64,000 bases of DNA, taken from positions 1,178,001 to 1,242,000 of the forward strand of contig NZ_JAPELX010000001.1 in NCBI RefSeq assembly GCF_026343335.1, given 5' to 3'. Under the pieces are notes generated by a model. It did no database searches. It saw nothing but the letters and a program-made list of their open reading frames with translations, and was not told the DNA's origin. The number at the start of each line of letters is the position of its first letter. The stretch's first letter is position 1. Below are positions 17,612 through 26,803 of this stretch, one piece after another. This DNA comes from Streptomyces sp. NBC_00078. GTDB lineage: Bacteria > Actinomycetota > Actinomycetes > Streptomycetales > Streptomycetaceae. Made by a program: the position numbers and the translations under genes.

Positions 17612-17986
17612 TCACACCGTCCACTGCCGCAACTCCGCGGCGATGTCGTACACCGAGGCCTCGCCGCTCTTGACCAGGCGGGCCAGTTCGCGGACCTGCA
17701 CGGGCGAGGTGGCGACCTTGAGGCCGCTGGCGACCAGGTAGGCGTACGCGACAGCTGAGGCGAACAGCGCGTTCGAGCGCTCCAGCGCCGGGACATGGAG
17801 GAGGAGCTGGAGCAGCGAGGCGGCACGCGCGTGCGGGCTGTCGTAGACGGGGACGTCGAATATCTCCGCGTCGTGGCGCGCGACCGCGGCGACCAGGGCG
17901 CCCCAGTCGGTGACCTGGGGGTCCCCGGGCGTGTTCTGCTCGGCGAGCATGAGGAGCCAGGCGAGGTCGATTCTGAGATGGCTCAA
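17612..17986 (-). CDS. Doc-like (Fic fold) toxin with degenerate active motif
   Basis: A 124-residue protein of the small streptomycete Fic/Doc toxin type. The start MSHLRIDLAWLLMLAEQ, the central VPVYDSPHARAASLLQLLLHVPALERSNALFASAVA (residues ~46-80) and the end DIAAELRQWTV match that family. The usual Fic/Doc motif (H-x-F-x-x-x-N-K/G-R) appears as HVPALERSN: the His and a nearby Asn remain, but the Phe and the basic/glycine residues do not fit. It is preceded 4 bp upstream by a ribbon-helix-helix antitoxin, so the pair is an operon. Activity may be reduced or altered. Confidence 0.8.
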   Translation of the reverse strand: MSHLRIDLAWLLMLAEQNTPGDPQVTDWGALVAAVARHDAEIFDVPVYDSPHARAASLLQLLLHVPALERSNALFASAVAYAYLVASGLKVATSPVQVRELARLVKSGEASVYDIAAELRQWTV

Positions 17987-17990
17987 GGGA

Positions 17991-18233
17991 TCAGTGACGA
18001 CCTTCGCCGCGCCCGGCCTCGCGGTCGGTGTCGAGCTCTTCCGCGAAGACGGCCTCGTACTGCTTCATGAAGTCGGCGGCGGCCTCGACGAACGTGTGGC
18101 CCACCTCGCCGGTGTCCTGTCTGACCAGCTCCTCTATGTAGCGGTTGACGCTCACACCGCGGGCCAGCGCACGTTCGCGGGCGGCGCGGGCGGTGCCTTC
18201 GTCCACTCGTACGTTCAACTGGGTCTTCGCCAT
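17991..18233 (-). CDS. Ribbon-helix-helix antitoxin
   Basis: An 80-residue antitoxin. The N-terminal KTQLNVRVDEGTARAARERA and GVSVNRYIEELVRQD (~27-41) form the RHH DNA-binding fold. The acidic/charged C-terminal tail (FMKQYEAVFAEELDTDREAG) should bind the toxin. It lies 4 bp upstream of the Doc-like gene. A TAGCTT box ends 6 nt before the ATG, suggesting a leaderless transcript. A duplicated GCTAGCACCG upstream is a probable operator for autoregulation. Confidence 0.85.
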   Translation of the reverse strand: MAKTQLNVRVDEGTARAARERALARGVSVNRYIEELVRQDTGEVGHTFVEAAADFMKQYEAVFAEELDTDREAGRGEGRH

Positions 18234-18241
18234 ACCCAGAA

Positions 18242-18265
18242 GCTAGCACCGAGGCGCTAGCACCG
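18242..18265. promoter_or_regulatory. Direct repeats in antitoxin promoter
   Basis: GCTAGCACCG occurs twice, at 18242-18251 and 18256-18265, 14 bp apart, starting 9 bp upstream of the antitoxin ATG. The first copy overlaps the probable -10. Tandem repeats in this place are typical of ribbon-helix-helix autoregulation; binding is inferred. Confidence 0.5.
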
Positions 18266-18431
18266 GCAAGAGGCCCCCACGGGTGGAGGATGCCCCTTAC
18301 ACCGGCATCGGGGGCACGACCTGGGGTGGAGGCCGACCCGGACTCGCGGAGGATTTCGAGTGTGGGCCGGATCACACTACGCTCGACCGGGACAACAGGG
18401 TCGGTACGTCCATGTGAGCGAGGAGGCAGCC

Positions 18432-19295
18432 TTGTCCACACCTGCTGCGGAGCACGCCCGGGGCCATGCGTCGGCCGACGGGATCGCGGCCCGCGCCCGC
18501 GGTCTGACCAAGGCGTACGGCTCGGGCGAGACCACCGTGCTGGCCCTCGACTCGGTGGACGTCGGCATCGCGCGCGGCCGCTTCACCGCGGTCATGGGGC
18601 CCTCGGGTTCCGGCAAGTCCACGCTGATGCACTGTCTGGCGGGCCTCGACACGGTGTCGGCCGGTCAGGTGTGGCTCGGCGACACCGAGATCACCGGGCT
18701 GAAGGACCGCGAGCTGACACGTCTGCGCCGGGACCGCATCGGCTTCATGTTCCAGTCGTTCAACCTCATTCCGACGCTGAACGCGGCCGAGAACATCACC
18801 CTGCCCATGGACATCGCGGGCAAGAAACCCGACGAGAAGTGGCTGGACCAGGTCATCGACACGCTGGGACTGCGCGACCGGCTGAAGCACCGGCCCGCCC
18901 AGCTGTCCGGCGGCCAGCAGCAACGCGTGGCCTGCGCGCGGGCGCTGGCCTCCCGGCCCGAGCTGATCTTCGCCGACGAGCCGACCGGCAACCTCGACTC
19001 GCGGGCCGGCCTCGAGGTCCTCGGCTTCCTGCGGGACGCAGTCGACCAGCTGGGCCAGACCGTCGTCATGGTCACCCACGACCCCGGCGCCGCCGCCCAT
19101 TCCGACCTGGTGCTCTTCCTCGGGGACGGGCGCATCGTCGACGAGATGGAGCAGCCGACGGCGGAGACGGTGCTGGAGCGGATGAAGCGGTTCGACGTGA
19201 TCCGCAGCAAGTCCGAGGGCGGCGGCGCCCCCGCCGACGGCGTGACCGGTGCCGGCGTACCCCTCGACACTCTCGACACCCTCGACAAGGACTGA
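18432..19295 (+). CDS. ABC transporter ATP-binding protein (MacB/LolD type)
   Basis: A 287-residue ATPase energising the permease that follows. Walker A GPSGSGKST (~58-66), Q-loop FMFQSFNLIP (~106-115), signature LSGGQQQRVACARALA (~158-173), Walker B ELIFADEPTGNLDS and switch His in VTHDP are all present. The start is the TTG at 18432, preceded by AGGAGG at 18421; the upstream GTG at 18414 has no ribosome site. A ~60-residue acidic/Gly-rich tail follows the ATPase core. It is 3 bp from the permease, thus an operon. Confidence 0.93.
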   Translation: MSTPAAEHARGHASADGIAARARGLTKAYGSGETTVLALDSVDVGIARGRFTAVMGPSGSGKSTLMHCLAGLDTVSAGQVWLGDTEITGLKDRELTRLRRDRIGFMFQSFNLIPTLNAAENITLPMDIAGKKPDEKWLDQVIDTLGLRDRLKHRPAQLSGGQQQRVACARALASRPELIFADEPTGNLDSRAGLEVLGFLRDAVDQLGQTVVMVTHDPGAAAHSDLVLFLGDGRIVDEMEQPTAETVLERMKRFDVIRSKSEGGGAPADGVTGAGVPLDTLDTLDKD

Positions 19296-19298
19296 AGC

Positions 19299-21866
19299 GT
19301 GCTGAAGGCGACGCTCCGCAGCTTCCTCGCCCACAAGGGGCGGCTGCTGCTCTCCGCGCTGGCGATCGTTCTGTCCGTGGCGTTCGTCGCGGGCAGCCTG
19401 ATCTTCTCCGACACGGTCACCCGCACCTTCGACCGGTTGTTCGCCTCCACCTCCGCCGATGTGACGGTGGAGCCGAAGGAGGACCTCACGTCGCAGGTAC
19501 CGACGGGAGCGGTCGACACCGTGCCCGCCTCGCTCGCCGCCCGGGTGGCGAAGATCGACGGGGTCGCGTCGGCGCACCCGGACGTGAGCGTCCAGAACAT
19601 CACGGTCGTCGACAGCAGGAACAAGTCGGTCGGACCGACCACCGGCGCACCCACCATCGCCTCCGACTGGTACCTGACCCCCCGCAGCCCGGTGAGGCTG
19701 ACCTCGGGGCACGCCCCGCACGGCCGCGGCGAGGGGCTCCTGGACGCCGACACCGCCGACAAGAAGCACGTACGGATCGGCGACACCCTGACCGTGCTGG
19801 CCCAGCCGGGCAGCTTCCGGGTCGAGATCGTCGGCATCGCCACCTTCACCACGACCAACCCGGGTGCGGCCCTGGTCTTCCTCGATCCGAAGACGGCCCC
19901 GACGCAGCTGCTCGGCTCGACGGGCAGGGCGACCAGCATCTCGGTGGACGCGGCCGAGGGCGTGAGCGACGCGACGCTCAAGACCCGGGTCACCGCCGCG
20001 GTCGGCACCCGCGGCTACGACATCAAAACCGCCGGCGAACAGGCCAAGTCGGCCGCGCAGGACCTCGGCGGATTCCTCGACGTCATCAAGTACGTGATGC
20101 TCGGCTTCGCCGGGATCGCCGTTCTGGTCGGCGTCTTCCTGATCGTCAACACCTTCTCCATGCTGATCGCCCAGCGCACCCGTGAACTCGGGCTGCTCAG
20201 GGCCCTCGGCGCGGACCGGCGCCAGGTGTCGCGGTCCGTGCTCACCGAGGCGCTTCTGCTCGGCCTGGTCGGCTCGACGCTGGGCCTCGCCGCGGGCATC
20301 GGGCTCGCGGCCGGGCTGATCAAACTCATGGGCACGTTCGGCATGAACCTCAAGACCGCGGAGATGGTGGTCGGTTGGGGCACCCCGGTGGCGGCGTACG
20401 TCGTCGGGATCGGCGTCACCTTCGTCGCGGCGTACCTCCCGGCCCGGCGCGCGGCGGGCGTCTCGCCCATGGCCGCACTCGCGGACGCCGAGATCGCCGG
20501 TGTGGGGCGGCCGCTGCGGACGCGGGCGATCGTGGGCTCGGTGGTCGGAGTGCTCGGGGCGGCAGCGCTCGTCGGCTGTGCCACCGCGTCGAAGACGGCC
20601 TCGGCGGCCTCCCTGCTGGGGCTCGGCGTCGTCCTGACGCTGATCGCGACGGTGATCGCGGGCCCGATTCTCGTCCGACCCGTCATCCGGGTCCTCGGCG
20701 GGGCCTTCCCCGCCCTGTTCGGCCCGGTCGGCCGCATGAGCCAGCGCAACGCGCTGCGCAACCCGCGCCGCACGGGTGCCACCGCGGCCGCCCTCATGGT
20801 GGGCCTCGCCCTGGTCGGCGGCATGTCGGTGGCCAGCGCCTCCATGTCCAAATCCTTCGACCAGCAGATCGACAAGACCCTCGGCGCCGACTTCATCGTC
20901 CAGAACAGCAACTTCGTGCCGTTCCCCCAGGAGGTCACCGACAAGGTGCGCGACACGAAGGGCGTGGGGGACGTGGTGCGGCAGCGGTTCACCCCGATCG
21001 CCGTACGGCTGCCGGACGGCAAGCGCGTCAAGACGACCGCCGCGGGCTACGGCGACGGGGTCGACGACGTCGCGCATGTGACCTACACGGCCGGAAACAC
21101 GGCGGCGGCGCTCGCGGACGGCAGCATCGCCATGGACGTCCAGTTCGCGAAGGACCACCGCGTGCGGCTCGGCAGCACGATCCCCGTCGAGTTCCCGGCG
21201 GGCCGGAAGACCGAACTCAGGGTCGGCGCCCTCACCGACCAGGAGGGCGCCAACGGCTTCGGCATGCAGGGCGGGCTGTTCGTCGGCCTCGCGACGGTCG
21301 AGAAGTACGTGCCCGGCGGCCAGGACTCCGCGCTCTACGTCAACGCCGCCCCCGGCACCAGCGCCGACCAGCTGCGCTCCCGCCTGGACAAGACGCTCGA
21401 CCCGTACCCCCAGGTCCAGGTCCGCGACCAGGCCGACTACAAGAAGCTGGTGCACGACCAGATCGCCGTACTGCTCTATCTCGTGTACGCGCTGCTCGGG
21501 CTGGCGATCATCATCGCGGTGCTCGGCGTCGTCAACACCCTTGCCCTGTCGGTCGTGGAGCGCACTCGGGAGATCGGGCTGCTGCGGGCCATCGGACTCG
21601 CCCGGCGGCAGTTGCGCCGGATGATCCGGCTGGAGTCGGTGGTGATCGCGGTGTTCGGCGCGGTCCTGGGCCTCGCACTGGGCCTGATCTGGGGAGTGTG
21701 CACCCAGCAGGTGCTGGCGCTGCAGGGCATGAAGGCGCTCGCGATCCCGTGGACCACGATCGCCGCGGTGGTCGTCGGCTCCGCGGTGGTGGGCATCGTG
21801 GCGGCGCTGCTGCCTGCGCTGCGTGCATCCCGCATGAATGTGCTGGCGGCCATCGCGCACGAGTGA
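19299..21866 (+). CDS. ABC transporter permease, FtsX/MacB type (two modules)
   Basis: An 855-residue permease with a duplicated MacB_PCD-FtsX layout. TM1 is at ~residues 15-35. An extracytoplasmic domain follows to ~255, then three TMs with LIVNTFSMLIAQRTRELGLLRALGA (part: RTRELGLLRALGA, ~288-300), a middle TM pair near 410-460, a second extracytoplasmic domain, and a second FtsX module with VVERTREIGLLRAIGLARRQ at ~750. Such systems export lipoproteins, peptides or drugs, or act mechanically on the envelope. Starts with GTG 3 bp after the ATPase stop. The substrate is unknown. Confidence 0.93.
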   Translation: MLKATLRSFLAHKGRLLLSALAIVLSVAFVAGSLIFSDTVTRTFDRLFASTSADVTVEPKEDLTSQVPTGAVDTVPASLAARVAKIDGVASAHPDVSVQNITVVDSRNKSVGPTTGAPTIASDWYLTPRSPVRLTSGHAPHGRGEGLLDADTADKKHVRIGDTLTVLAQPGSFRVEIVGIATFTTTNPGAALVFLDPKTAPTQLLGSTGRATSISVDAAEGVSDATLKTRVTAAVGTRGYDIKTAGEQAKSAAQDLGGFLDVIKYVMLGFAGIAVLVGVFLIVNTFSMLIAQRTRELGLLRALGADRRQVSRSVLTEALLLGLVGSTLGLAAGIGLAAGLIKLMGTFGMNLKTAEMVVGWGTPVAAYVVGIGVTFVAAYLPARRAAGVSPMAALADAEIAGVGRPLRTRAIVGSVVGVLGAAALVGCATASKTASAASLLGLGVVLTLIATVIAGPILVRPVIRVLGGAFPALFGPVGRMSQRNALRNPRRTGATAAALMVGLALVGGMSVASASMSKSFDQQIDKTLGADFIVQNSNFVPFPQEVTDKVRDTKGVGDVVRQRFTPIAVRLPDGKRVKTTAAGYGDGVDDVAHVTYTAGNTAAALADGSIAMDVQFAKDHRVRLGSTIPVEFPAGRKTELRVGALTDQEGANGFGMQGGLFVGLATVEKYVPGGQDSALYVNAAPGTSADQLRSRLDKTLDPYPQVQVRDQADYKKLVHDQIAVLLYLVYALLGLAIIIAVLGVVNTLALSVVERTREIGLLRAIGLARRQLRRMIRLESVVIAVFGAVLGLALGLIWGVCTQQVLALQGMKALAIPWTTIAAVVVGSAVVGIVAALLPALRASRMNVLAAIAHE

Positions 21867-21912
21867 TGGAATCGCGGCACGTTCTCAAGTCGCTTGCCAG
21901 TGAGGAGAGTTC

Positions 21913-22791
21913 ATGCCGCGTCCGTTCCGCTTCGGTGTCAGTCTGGTCAGCCCCGCGCCTGCCGAGGAGTGGCACGCCAAGTGCCGCCGGGCCGAGGAAC
22001 TCGGCTTCGACGTGATCCAGGTCCCCGACCATCTCGGCATGGTCGCGCCGTTTCCCGCGCTGGTCGCCGCGGCCGCGGTCACCCGGCGGCCGCGGCTGGG
22101 CACGTTCGTGCTCAACGCGGGCTTCTGGAACCCGGCGCTGCTCGCCCGCGAGGTGGCCACCACGAACGCCCTGACCGGCGGACGCCTCGAACTCGGACTG
22201 GGGACGGGCTACGTACAGGCGGAACACGACGCGGCCGGGCTGCCGTTCGGCAGTCCACGCGAGCGTGTGGACCATCTGCAGCGCACCATCGAGGAGTTGG
22301 ACCGGCTGCTCGGCTCCGGTGAACTCCCTCAGGCGCAACGGGTGCCGCTGCTCATCGGCGGCAACGGCGACCGGATGCTGCAGCTCACCGCCGAGCACGC
22401 CGACATCGCGGCGTTCACGGGTGCGCGCCTCGCACCGGGAAGCACCGCGGGGCAGCTGCTGCCGGTGACGGCCGGGGAACTCGACGAGAGCGTGGCGCGG
22501 TACCGGCGCCTGGCCGAGGGGCGCAGGGAACCGGCCGAACTGAACCTGCTCATCCAGATGGCGGCCGTCACCGACGACCGTGCGGCCGCGGTCCGGCCGC
22601 TCGTGGAGCGGGTGCCGGGGGCCACCGTGGAGCAGGCACTGGAGCTGCCGATCCTGCTGGTCGGCACGTTGGACCGGATCGTCGCCCAGGTACTGGCCCA
22701 GCGCGAACGGTACGGCTTCTCGTATCTGACGGTCCTGGAGCCGTACATGGAGGCCTTCGCGCCGGTCGTCGCGGAGCTCGGCGGCCGCTGA
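21913..22791 (+). CDS. LLM-class F420-dependent oxidoreductase
   Basis: A 292-residue TIM-barrel luciferase-like protein. Typical parts are FRFGVSLVSPAPAEEWHAKC (~4-23), ELGFDVIQVPDHL (~29-41), AAVTRRPRLGTFVLNAGFWNP (~55-75) and ATTNALTGGRLELGLGTGY (~83-101). This points to an F420-binding enzyme of the TIGR03621-like subgroup rather than FMN luciferase. The substrate is unknown. An AGGAGAG ribosome site is upstream. It is followed by a GNAT gene 60 bp away on the same strand. Confidence 0.88.
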   Translation: MPRPFRFGVSLVSPAPAEEWHAKCRRAEELGFDVIQVPDHLGMVAPFPALVAAAAVTRRPRLGTFVLNAGFWNPALLAREVATTNALTGGRLELGLGTGYVQAEHDAAGLPFGSPRERVDHLQRTIEELDRLLGSGELPQAQRVPLLIGGNGDRMLQLTAEHADIAAFTGARLAPGSTAGQLLPVTAGELDESVARYRRLAEGRREPAELNLLIQMAAVTDDRAAAVRPLVERVPGATVEQALELPILLVGTLDRIVAQVLAQRERYGFSYLTVLEPYMEAFAPVVAELGGR

Positions 22792-22851
22792 CCGTCCGTC
22801 CGGATGCTGGAATTCGAGGTCGGGCACGGGCGTGCGTGATGGGATCGCCCC

Positions 22852-23277
22852 ATGACTGATCTTCGCATCCGGGCCGCGGAGCCCGCCGACCTCGACATCG
22901 TCCTCGCCTTCTGGAGGACGGCCGCCGAGGGCAGGAGCATCAGTGACGACCGGGCGGGGGTGGAGCGGCTGGTCGCGCGCGACCCCGAGGCCCTGATCCT
23001 GGCCGAGCGGGACGGGGAGCTGGTCGGGACGGTGATCGCCGGTTTCGACGGGTGGCGCTGCCATCTGTACCGCCTCGCGGTGCACCCGGAGCGTCGGCGG
23101 CAGGGCATCGGTTCGGCGCTGCTGGCCGCAGCCGAGGAGCGGTTCGTGCGGCTCGGGGGACGCCGCGGGGACGCCATGGTGCTGGTGCGCAACGAGACCG
23201 GGCAGCATGCCTGGCGGGCGGCCGGGTACGCACCCGAGGACCACTGGCGGCGCTGGGTGAAGCACCTCACTCACTGA
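22852..23277 (+). CDS. GNAT family N-acetyltransferase
   Basis: A 141-residue single-domain acetyltransferase. The acetyl-CoA binding motif A is LAVHPERRRQGIGSALLAAAEE (part: RRRQGIGSALL, ~81-91), preceded by LVGTVIAGFDGWRCHLYRLAV. The C-terminal WRAAGYAPEDHWRRWVKHL is a usual ending. The acceptor substrate cannot be told. Confidence 0.88.
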   Translation: MTDLRIRAAEPADLDIVLAFWRTAAEGRSISDDRAGVERLVARDPEALILAERDGELVGTVIAGFDGWRCHLYRLAVHPERRRQGIGSALLAAAEERFVRLGGRRGDAMVLVRNETGQHAWRAAGYAPEDHWRRWVKHLTH

Positions 23278-23434
23278 CCACCTTTGCCGATACTTTACTA
23301 TTGAGGGGACGGTTTCGGTCCTCCAATGAAAGGTGTGAGCGTCCGCCCATGGGCGAGCCTCCCAGTAGTGCACGCAGTACACGACGTCGCGCGATCCTCC
23401 CGCCCCTGTCCGACGATGGGACGGAGGTGACCCG

Positions 23435-24790
23435 ATGACCGAAGTGCTCCTCCTGCTGGTGGCGATCCTGCTGTCGCTGGCCTGTGGCGCTTTCGTCGCG
23501 GCCGAGTTCTCGCTGACCACGGTCGAGCGAGGCGCGCTGGAGCGGGCGGCGGAGCGCGGTGAGCGGGGCGCTTCGGGCGCCCTGAAGGCCGTGCGGAGTC
23601 TGACGTTCCAGCTCTCCGGCGCCCAGCTCGGCATCACCGTCACCAACCTGGTCGTCGGCATGCTCTCCGAGCCGTCGATCGCCAAGCTGATCGCGGGTCC
23701 CCTTGAGGCGCTCGGCGTCTCGCACTCGGTGGCCGGCTCGCTCGCCCTGGTGCTCGGTACGGCCCTGTCGACCGTGTTCCTGATGGTCGTCGGCGAGCTG
23801 GTGCCCAAGAACTGGGCGATCTCCTCGCCGCTGGCAGTCGCCAAGCGGGTGGGCAATGCGCAGCGCCTGTTCAGCGCGGTCTTCCGCCCCTTCATCAGCC
23901 ACCTCAACAACACCGCGAACCGTGTGGTGCGCCGCTTCGGCCTGGAGCCCACCGAGGAGCTGGCCTCCGCACGCGGCCCCAAGGAGCTGGCAGCGCTGGC
24001 CCGGCACTCCGCCAGGGAGGGGGCTCTGGAGGCGGACACCGCCGAGCTGTTCGTGAGGACGCTCAACCTCGCCGACCTGACCGCGGAGAACGTGATGACG
24101 CCCCGCGTCCAGGTGATCGCCCTGGAGGCGCACGCGACCTGCGCGGACGTGGCGAACGCGACCCGGGCGACCGGTCTGTCCCGGTTCCCGGTCTACCGCG
24201 GCAACCTCGACTCGGTCGTGGGCACCGCGCACATCAAGGACGTCCTGGCGATACCGGTCGAACGCCGCACCCGCACCCGTGTCTCCGACATGATGCGCGA
24301 GCCGCTCCTCGTCCCGGAGTCCCTCACCGTCGACCGGCTGCTCGACCGGCTCTCCGGCAAGCGCACCATGGCCGTCGTCATCGACGAGTACGGCGGCACC
24401 GCGGGCGTGGCCACGCTGGAGGACATCGTCGAGGAGGTCGTCGGCGAGGTGCGGGACGAGCACGATCCGCACGAGACGCCCGACCTGGCCCCCGCGGGCA
24501 GCGACGACGAGGGCCGCTCGCTGTACTCGGCCGACGGTTCGGCGCGCGTGGACCAGCTCGCGCGCGTGGGCCTGAGGGTGCCGGAGGGACCGTACGAGAC
24601 GCTGGCCGGTCTCGTGGCGGCCCAGCTGGGCCGTATCCCTGCCGTGGGTGACCGCGTGCAGGTCGCCGGATGGCAGCTCGATGTCGTGGACGCCGCGGGG
24701 CGCCGGGCCGCGCGGGTCCTGATGCACGCACCGCTGGACGGCGCAGACGCCCGGGACCACACGATGGACGAGCAGGGGGACGCCCGATGA
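23435..24790 (+). CDS. CNNM/CorC-type hemolysin-family membrane protein 1
   Basis: A 451-residue membrane protein of the HlyC/CorC (CNNM) family, linked to Mg/Co efflux. The N-terminal DUF21 domain has ~3-4 TMs (residues ~1-150) with FVAAEFSLTTVERGALE (~19-35) and VGELVPKNWAIS (~116-127). It is followed by a CBS pair (VMTPRVQVIALE, ~215; RFPVYRGNLDSVVGTAHIKD, ~250; AVVIDEYGGTAGVATLED, ~317-334) and a C-terminal CorC_HlyC domain. Start overlaps nothing; the stop overlaps the next gene's ATG. The tandem arrangement with a second family member is common and may reflect a heteromer. Confidence 0.92.
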   Translation: MTEVLLLLVAILLSLACGAFVAAEFSLTTVERGALERAAERGERGASGALKAVRSLTFQLSGAQLGITVTNLVVGMLSEPSIAKLIAGPLEALGVSHSVAGSLALVLGTALSTVFLMVVGELVPKNWAISSPLAVAKRVGNAQRLFSAVFRPFISHLNNTANRVVRRFGLEPTEELASARGPKELAALARHSAREGALEADTAELFVRTLNLADLTAENVMTPRVQVIALEAHATCADVANATRATGLSRFPVYRGNLDSVVGTAHIKDVLAIPVERRTRTRVSDMMREPLLVPESLTVDRLLDRLSGKRTMAVVIDEYGGTAGVATLEDIVEEVVGEVRDEHDPHETPDLAPAGSDDEGRSLYSADGSARVDQLARVGLRVPEGPYETLAGLVAAQLGRIPAVGDRVQVAGWQLDVVDAAGRRAARVLMHAPLDGADARDHTMDEQGDAR

Positions 24791-25800
24791 CCGCCGTACA
24801 ACTGCTGATCGGGTTTGCGACCCTCGTCGTCAACGCCTTCTTCGTCGGCGCCGAGTTCGCGCTGATCTCCGTCAGGCGTTCGCAGATCGAACCGCATGCG
24901 GAGGAGGGCGACCGGCGGGCGAAGAGCGTGCTGTGGGGTTTGCAGCACGTGTCCGCGCTGTTGGCGGCCGCACAGCTCGGCATCACGCTGTGCACGCTGG
25001 TGCTGGGTGTGGTCGCGGAACCGGCGATCGCGCATCTGCTGGAGCCGGTGTTCCACGCCGTGGGTGTGCCGACGGGTGCGGGGCACGTGGTGTCCTTCGT
25101 GATCGCGCTGGCCCTGGCGACGTATCTGCACATGCTGCTCGGCGAGATGGTGCCGAAGAACATCGCCCTCGCGGAGCCGGTGCGCAGCGCACTGCTGCTC
25201 GGTCCGCCGCTGGTCACCCTGGCCCGGGCGCTGCGACCGGTGATCTTCACGGTCAACGCCTTCGCGAACACGCTGCTGAAGCTGCTGCGGGTGGAGACCA
25301 AGGACGAGGTCGCGGCCACCTTCTCGGACGCCGAGCTCGCCCGGATCGTACGGGACTCGGGCGAGGCGGGCCTGATCGACGACCGCGCGCGGGAGCGGCT
25401 GCACGATGCGCTGGAACTGGGCCGGCGCCCGGTGCGCGACGTGGTGCTGCCGCGGGAGGGCGTCGTCCACGCGCGCGTGGGCGTCACGCCGGAGGAGCTG
25501 GAGCGGCTGTCGGCCGAGTCGGGCTTCTCCCGTTTCCCGGTGGTGGACGGGGGCCGCCGCATCGTCGGCTACCTGCACGTCAAGGACGCGCTGGACGCCT
25601 CTCCCAGGGACGTGCCGTTCCGGGTGCGGGACATGCGGGCCATCGCACGCGTCCGGGAGAACACACCGCTGGACGACGTGCTCACCGCGATGCGGGGCAG
25701 CCGTACCCACCTGGCGGCGGTGCTCGGCGACGACGGCCGGCTGGCCGGTCTGGTGACCATGGAGGACGTGCTGCAGGAGCTGTTCGGGCAGCGGGCGTGA
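24787..25800 (+). CDS. CNNM/CorC-type hemolysin-family membrane protein 2
   Basis: A 337-residue paralogue of the preceding protein. DUF21 membrane domain (residues ~1-150) with FFVGAEFALISVRRSQIE (~18-35) and LLGEMVPKNIAL (~117-128), then a CBS pair (VVLPREGVVHARVGV ~219; RFPVVDGGRRIVGYLHVKDAL ~244; TMEDVLQELFG at the end). It lacks the C-terminal CorC_HlyC domain of the first copy, which explains its shorter length. ATGA overlap with the upstream gene indicates translational coupling. Confidence 0.92.
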   Translation: MTAVQLLIGFATLVVNAFFVGAEFALISVRRSQIEPHAEEGDRRAKSVLWGLQHVSALLAAAQLGITLCTLVLGVVAEPAIAHLLEPVFHAVGVPTGAGHVVSFVIALALATYLHMLLGEMVPKNIALAEPVRSALLLGPPLVTLARALRPVIFTVNAFANTLLKLLRVETKDEVAATFSDAELARIVRDSGEAGLIDDRARERLHDALELGRRPVRDVVLPREGVVHARVGVTPEELERLSAESGFSRFPVVDGGRRIVGYLHVKDALDASPRDVPFRVRDMRAIARVRENTPLDDVLTAMRGSRTHLAAVLGDDGRLAGLVTMEDVLQELFGQRA

Positions 25801-25867
25801 GCCGCCGGACGAGACGACCGGGCCGACCGACCGATGGGTATGGAACCGGGTTACCATCTTTTCCGCC

Positions 25868-26650
25868 ATGCAGACGAACCCCACACACACCAGCCTGGTC
25901 GCGGTCGGCGACTCCTTCACCGAGGGCATGTCGGACCTGCTTTCCGACGGCTCCTACCGGGGCTGGGCCGATCTCCTCGCCGGGCGGATGGCCGCCGTCT
26001 CCCCCGGCTTCCGGTACGCGAACCTCGCGGTGCGCGGCAAGCTGATCAGGCAGATCGTCGACGAGCAGGTCGACGTGGCGGCGGCCATGCGGCCCGACGT
26101 GATCACGCTGGTGGGCGGGCTCAACGACACGCTGCGCCCCAAGTGCGACATGGGCCGGGTACGGGATCTGCTCACCGAGGCCGTCGAGCGCCTGGCCCCG
26201 TCCTGCAAGCAGCTGGTGCTGATGCGCAGCCCGGGCCGCCAGGGTCCGGTCCTGGAGCGCTTCCGGCCGCGCATGGAGGAGCTGTTCACCGTCGTCGACG
26301 AACTCGCCGCACGGCACGGCGCGGTGGTCGCCGACCTGTACGGAGCACCGTCGCTCAGCGACCCGCGCCTGTGGGACGTGGACCGGCTGCACCTGACGGC
26401 CGAGGGGCACCGCAGGGTCGCCGAGGCGGTCTGGCAGACGCTCGGCTACGACCCCGAGGACGCCGACTGGCACACGCCGATGGCGGCGACGCGACCTCCG
26501 GGGTGGGCCGCGCGGCGGGCGGCGGACGTCCGGTTCGCCCGGCAGCACCTGCTGCCGTGGATCGGCCGCCGTCTGACGGGCCGCTCCTCCGGCGACGGCC
26601 TGCCGCCAAAGCGCCCCGAGCTGCTGCCGTACGAGGACCCGACGGCTTAG
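25868..26650 (+). CDS. SGNH/GDSL family hydrolase
   Basis: A 260-residue esterase/lipase-like enzyme. Block I VAVGDSFTEGMSD (~11-23) holds the nucleophile Ser, block III GGLNDTLRP (~83-91) the Asn, and block V VDRLHLTAEGHRRVAE (~173-188) the Asp/His pair. There is no signal peptide, so it is probably cytoplasmic. The C-terminal ~55 residues are basic and Pro-rich. A TACCAT box lies 10 nt before the ATG. The substrate is unknown. Confidence 0.9.
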   Translation: MQTNPTHTSLVAVGDSFTEGMSDLLSDGSYRGWADLLAGRMAAVSPGFRYANLAVRGKLIRQIVDEQVDVAAAMRPDVITLVGGLNDTLRPKCDMGRVRDLLTEAVERLAPSCKQLVLMRSPGRQGPVLERFRPRMEELFTVVDELAARHGAVVADLYGAPSLSDPRLWDVDRLHLTAEGHRRVAEAVWQTLGYDPEDADWHTPMAATRPPGWAARRAADVRFARQHLLPWIGRRLTGRSSGDGLPPKRPELLPYEDPTA

Positions 26651-26789
26651 GAGGACGCCGACCGGAGGCGCCCCTCAAGAGTTTTCACCTCCGCCGGGAG
26701 AGCGGTCCGGCCACCGACCCCCTGGCGTGACGCAGGTCTCGTAGGTTCCGCCAAAGGCGCCCGTGGCGCTGGCCTGCACGAATCGCCAG

Positions 26790-26795
26790 TAGAAT
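26790..26795 (+). promoter_or_regulatory. purB -10 box (near-leaderless transcript)
   Basis: TAGAAT matches the Streptomyces vegetative -10 consensus and ends 8 nt before the purB GTG, leaving no room for a ribosome binding site. A clear -35 is not seen at the normal distance. Confidence 0.55.
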
Positions 26796-26803
26796 CCGTC
26801 CAC

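Noticed and set aside
18372..21860. Minus-strand open frame of ~1160 codons opposite the ABC transporter
   Set aside because: Antisense shadow of the ATPase and permease, caused by high GC and codon bias; His/Arg/Gly-rich with no motif.
23326..23430. 34-codon open frame ending 4 bp before the first CNNM gene
   Set aside because: It has an ATG but no ribosome site and no attenuator-like hairpin or codon run; a leader peptide cannot be supported.
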